This document shows, piece after piece, positions 62,401 to 64,000 of a DNA stretch of 64,000 bases; position 1 is the first letter of the stretch, and the number at the start of each line of letters is the position of its first letter. Below the pieces are notes generated by a model. That model was not told the origin of the DNA and did not search any database. It saw nothing but the letters and a program-made list of their open reading frames with translations. This stretch comes from Watersipora subatra (taxonomy: Eukaryota; Bryozoa; Gymnolaemata; Cheilostomatida; Watersiporidae). The position numbers and the translations under genes are program-made. The stretch is taken from positions 23,344,182 to 23,408,181 of the forward strand of contig NC_088711.1 in assembly GCF_963576615.1 (NCBI RefSeq). The letters run 5' to 3'.

Positions 62401-64000
62401 AGAGATGTAAATTAGGGTTGCAACGATTAGCTGTTTTGATGTCATCATGAAGTGTACACAGTATGAGCAATTAGCTGTAGGCGTTCTGCTAACCAACAAA
62501 TGATTAGAAATTACTAAATTGCATTGGTGATATCACGGGTCCTTTTGTTATTATCTTTAATTTTATTCATCACTACGAAAGGACAGCAATCTTCACAACT
62601 GTTGAAATTGGATCCCATGCGGTTAACAAACAGCCAATCAGGATGCTAACAGTTGCGATCATCGCTGTCAAAATTTAACATGTTGAAAATCCATCGCATC
62701 ATCGCTAGCAACGACGTCGTCAACCTTTAGTTTGCGAGCCCATCGTTGCAGTCAATCGCACAGCTAATCGTCAATTTGAGCAGCAGTGTGCACAGGCCTT
62801 GAGGCTTGTGTTAATCCGTACAATAGTATCTACTGTTTTAAGAAAGGATAAATAGATTAGTACTACATAGAGAGGGACACTTCCTATTTGTTGCTGGAGA
62901 TCAACATTTTTCTGTTTGTTCTTCACAAAAATCAGCCATAGCAGGGTTTTGTTAAAAAGAAAACTGTATTTTTATGGTCAAAAAAGGCCTTATCGTGTGA
63001 CACTCAACAAAGTCACACATATTAGGTGTGGTAATGTGGCTGACAACGCCCAAAACTGATACATAAACAGAATATCTTAATTTTGTCCAAAACCAACTAT
63101 GTTCAGTTTTTGTATGTCTTCATGTAGTAAAACATGTACTACCTATAAAGCATGATTGGGAGCATCAATCTTTGGTTAACACAGCCTTGATTGTCTTCAA
63201 TTAAGGCAGCTAGAGTTGGTGTTTTGCAGCCAGCATTGTCGCAGCAACCATATACTGTAGTTATAGCTAAATGCAATCATTTGTGGCCAGAAGCAGCACA
63301 GCAGGAGTAGTGAGTCACAAGCAGCAGGAGTAGTGAGTCACTCTGGTTGATCAACAGTATTGATTCAAATTATCTCTCAAAGCTCCTAAGATGCTTAAAG
63401 GTTTATCTAGCTGCTTGACATTATTGTAAGCAATAGCAGAAATGGTTTACTCAAAACTAACAAAATTTATGTGGCAATGATCAATCATAAATCTCCAATC
63501 ATAAATTCACAAGAAACCTTCAAAAGAATTAGCCTTTCAACACTTACAAAAATGATATTTGTTAAAAAATTATATGTTGATTTCCGTATGAAAGTCTTCT
63601 CACAATTAGTTATAATACAAGTTTCATTGATGAAATGATTCCATTGAATCTATAATTTATAATAAATTAAAAGTTAACTTTTGTAAAAATATATGGTTGT
63701 AAACAAATGAAGCTCCTTTGTTATTATTAATAAAGACAAGTGGCGGATTATGGTTCAAGTATGTAAATGAACGTGTCTAGCCAATTCAAGTTATGCTTTT
63801 GACTAAGTCTGTTGTATCTTAGATTAGAAATAGTAAGGAGAGTTAGGGTCAGAAAGGCAGCCATAAAACGCATGTTCAGGTTTCAGCACTTCTGCACTTT
63901 CTGCCTCATTAATCTCAATACCTACTTGTGTAAGCATTTGCTTTTTGGTCAGATTCGTCTGAAAATTGTAAATAATTTTATGAAAAATGATCGCTTTACA
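59441..64000. other. Intron/intergenic sequence after the second signal-peptide exon
   Basis: Probably intron 1 of the second receptor-like gene. Contains a GTTAACAACTGTTACAGTTG palindrome cluster (60206-60270), the Tc1-derived element, and a short AGCAGGAGTAGTGAGTCAC direct repeat (63291-63345). I found no receptor exon 2 here. Confidence 0.55.
61372..62269. mobile_element. Non-autonomous Tc1/mariner-derived element with rearranged interior
   Basis: Ends CAGGGCCGGACAAAATAGT and CAGTACCGGACAAAATAGT (reverse complement) begin inverted arms of about 150 bp, flanked by TA (61370-61371, 62270-62271). Inside, 61802-62005 encodes a short peptide whose GKKFTIVHLYTKENMTIQKI and following ISAKIKHPKSTMYNTIKF resemble the N-terminal helix-turn-helix of Tc1-like transposases; the catalytic DDE part is absent. 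61876-61932 reappears inverted at about 61990-62050. A 24-bp GGCATGTCAAGGTCACTTTC repeat lies at 61685-61765. Confidence 0.8.

Noticed and set aside
62415..62800. Possible hAT end at GGGTTGCAACGATTAGCTG
   Set aside because: Resembles some hAT termini, but I found no matching inverted end or 8-bp duplication nearby.

Overview
The window is animal genomic DNA: AT-rich, with intron-split genes (GT-AG boundaries, exons of 45-671 bp, introns up to about 7 kb) and many minisatellites and small DNA transposons. The gene content (SLC23 vitamin C/nucleobase transporters and tandem alpha-type nicotinic receptor genes) fits an invertebrate. A lophotrochozoan such as a bryozoan, mollusc or annelid is my best inference, but no sequence here fixes the phylum. 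All recognised genes lie on the + strand.

Layout. (1) 320-10181 (possibly to 10882): an SLC23-family transporter gene whose first two coding exons lie upstream of the window. (2) 14353-27007 (possibly to 27137): a complete tandem paralogue, 14 coding exons, about 629 residues. The shared internal exons have identical lengths and phases in the two genes, so this is a tandem duplication whose introns then diverged. (3) 27138-35486: intergenic, mostly transposon remnants and degenerate repeats. (4) 35487-54290: a complete 8-exon alpha-type nicotinic acetylcholine receptor subunit gene, 527 residues, with signal peptide, Cys-loop, vicinal cysteines and four membrane helices. (5) 54291-64000: an orphan exon for a membrane segment (56154-56240), a truncated copy of a signal-peptide exon (56640-56683), and an intact signal-peptide exon (59362-59440) that looks like exon 1 of a second receptor gene running off the window.

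Mobile DNA and repeats. Two hAT-type non-autonomous elements have 8-bp target-site duplications; one sits inside a tRNA-derived SINE and one inside a TG microsatellite. There is a Tc1/mariner-derived element with a rearranged helix-turn-helix fragment, a TA-flanked MITE, and three fold-back (inverted-repeat) elements. Tandem arrays include a 16-bp array (about 1.15 kb), an 18-bp array (about 1.96 kb, open in several frames on both strands), a second AT-rich 18-bp array, and arrays with 29, 30, 38 and 43-bp units. The long repetitive open frames come from period lengths and are not genes.

The transporter pair would import ascorbate or nucleobases across the plasma membrane. The receptor genes would form ligand-gated cation channels. 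I see no functional link between the two clusters and no defence, operon-like or otherwise unprecedented multi-gene system. The most notable biological points are the altered substrate signature shared by both transporters, the Tyr-to-Leu change in binding loop A of the receptor, and the nested or fold-back elements.
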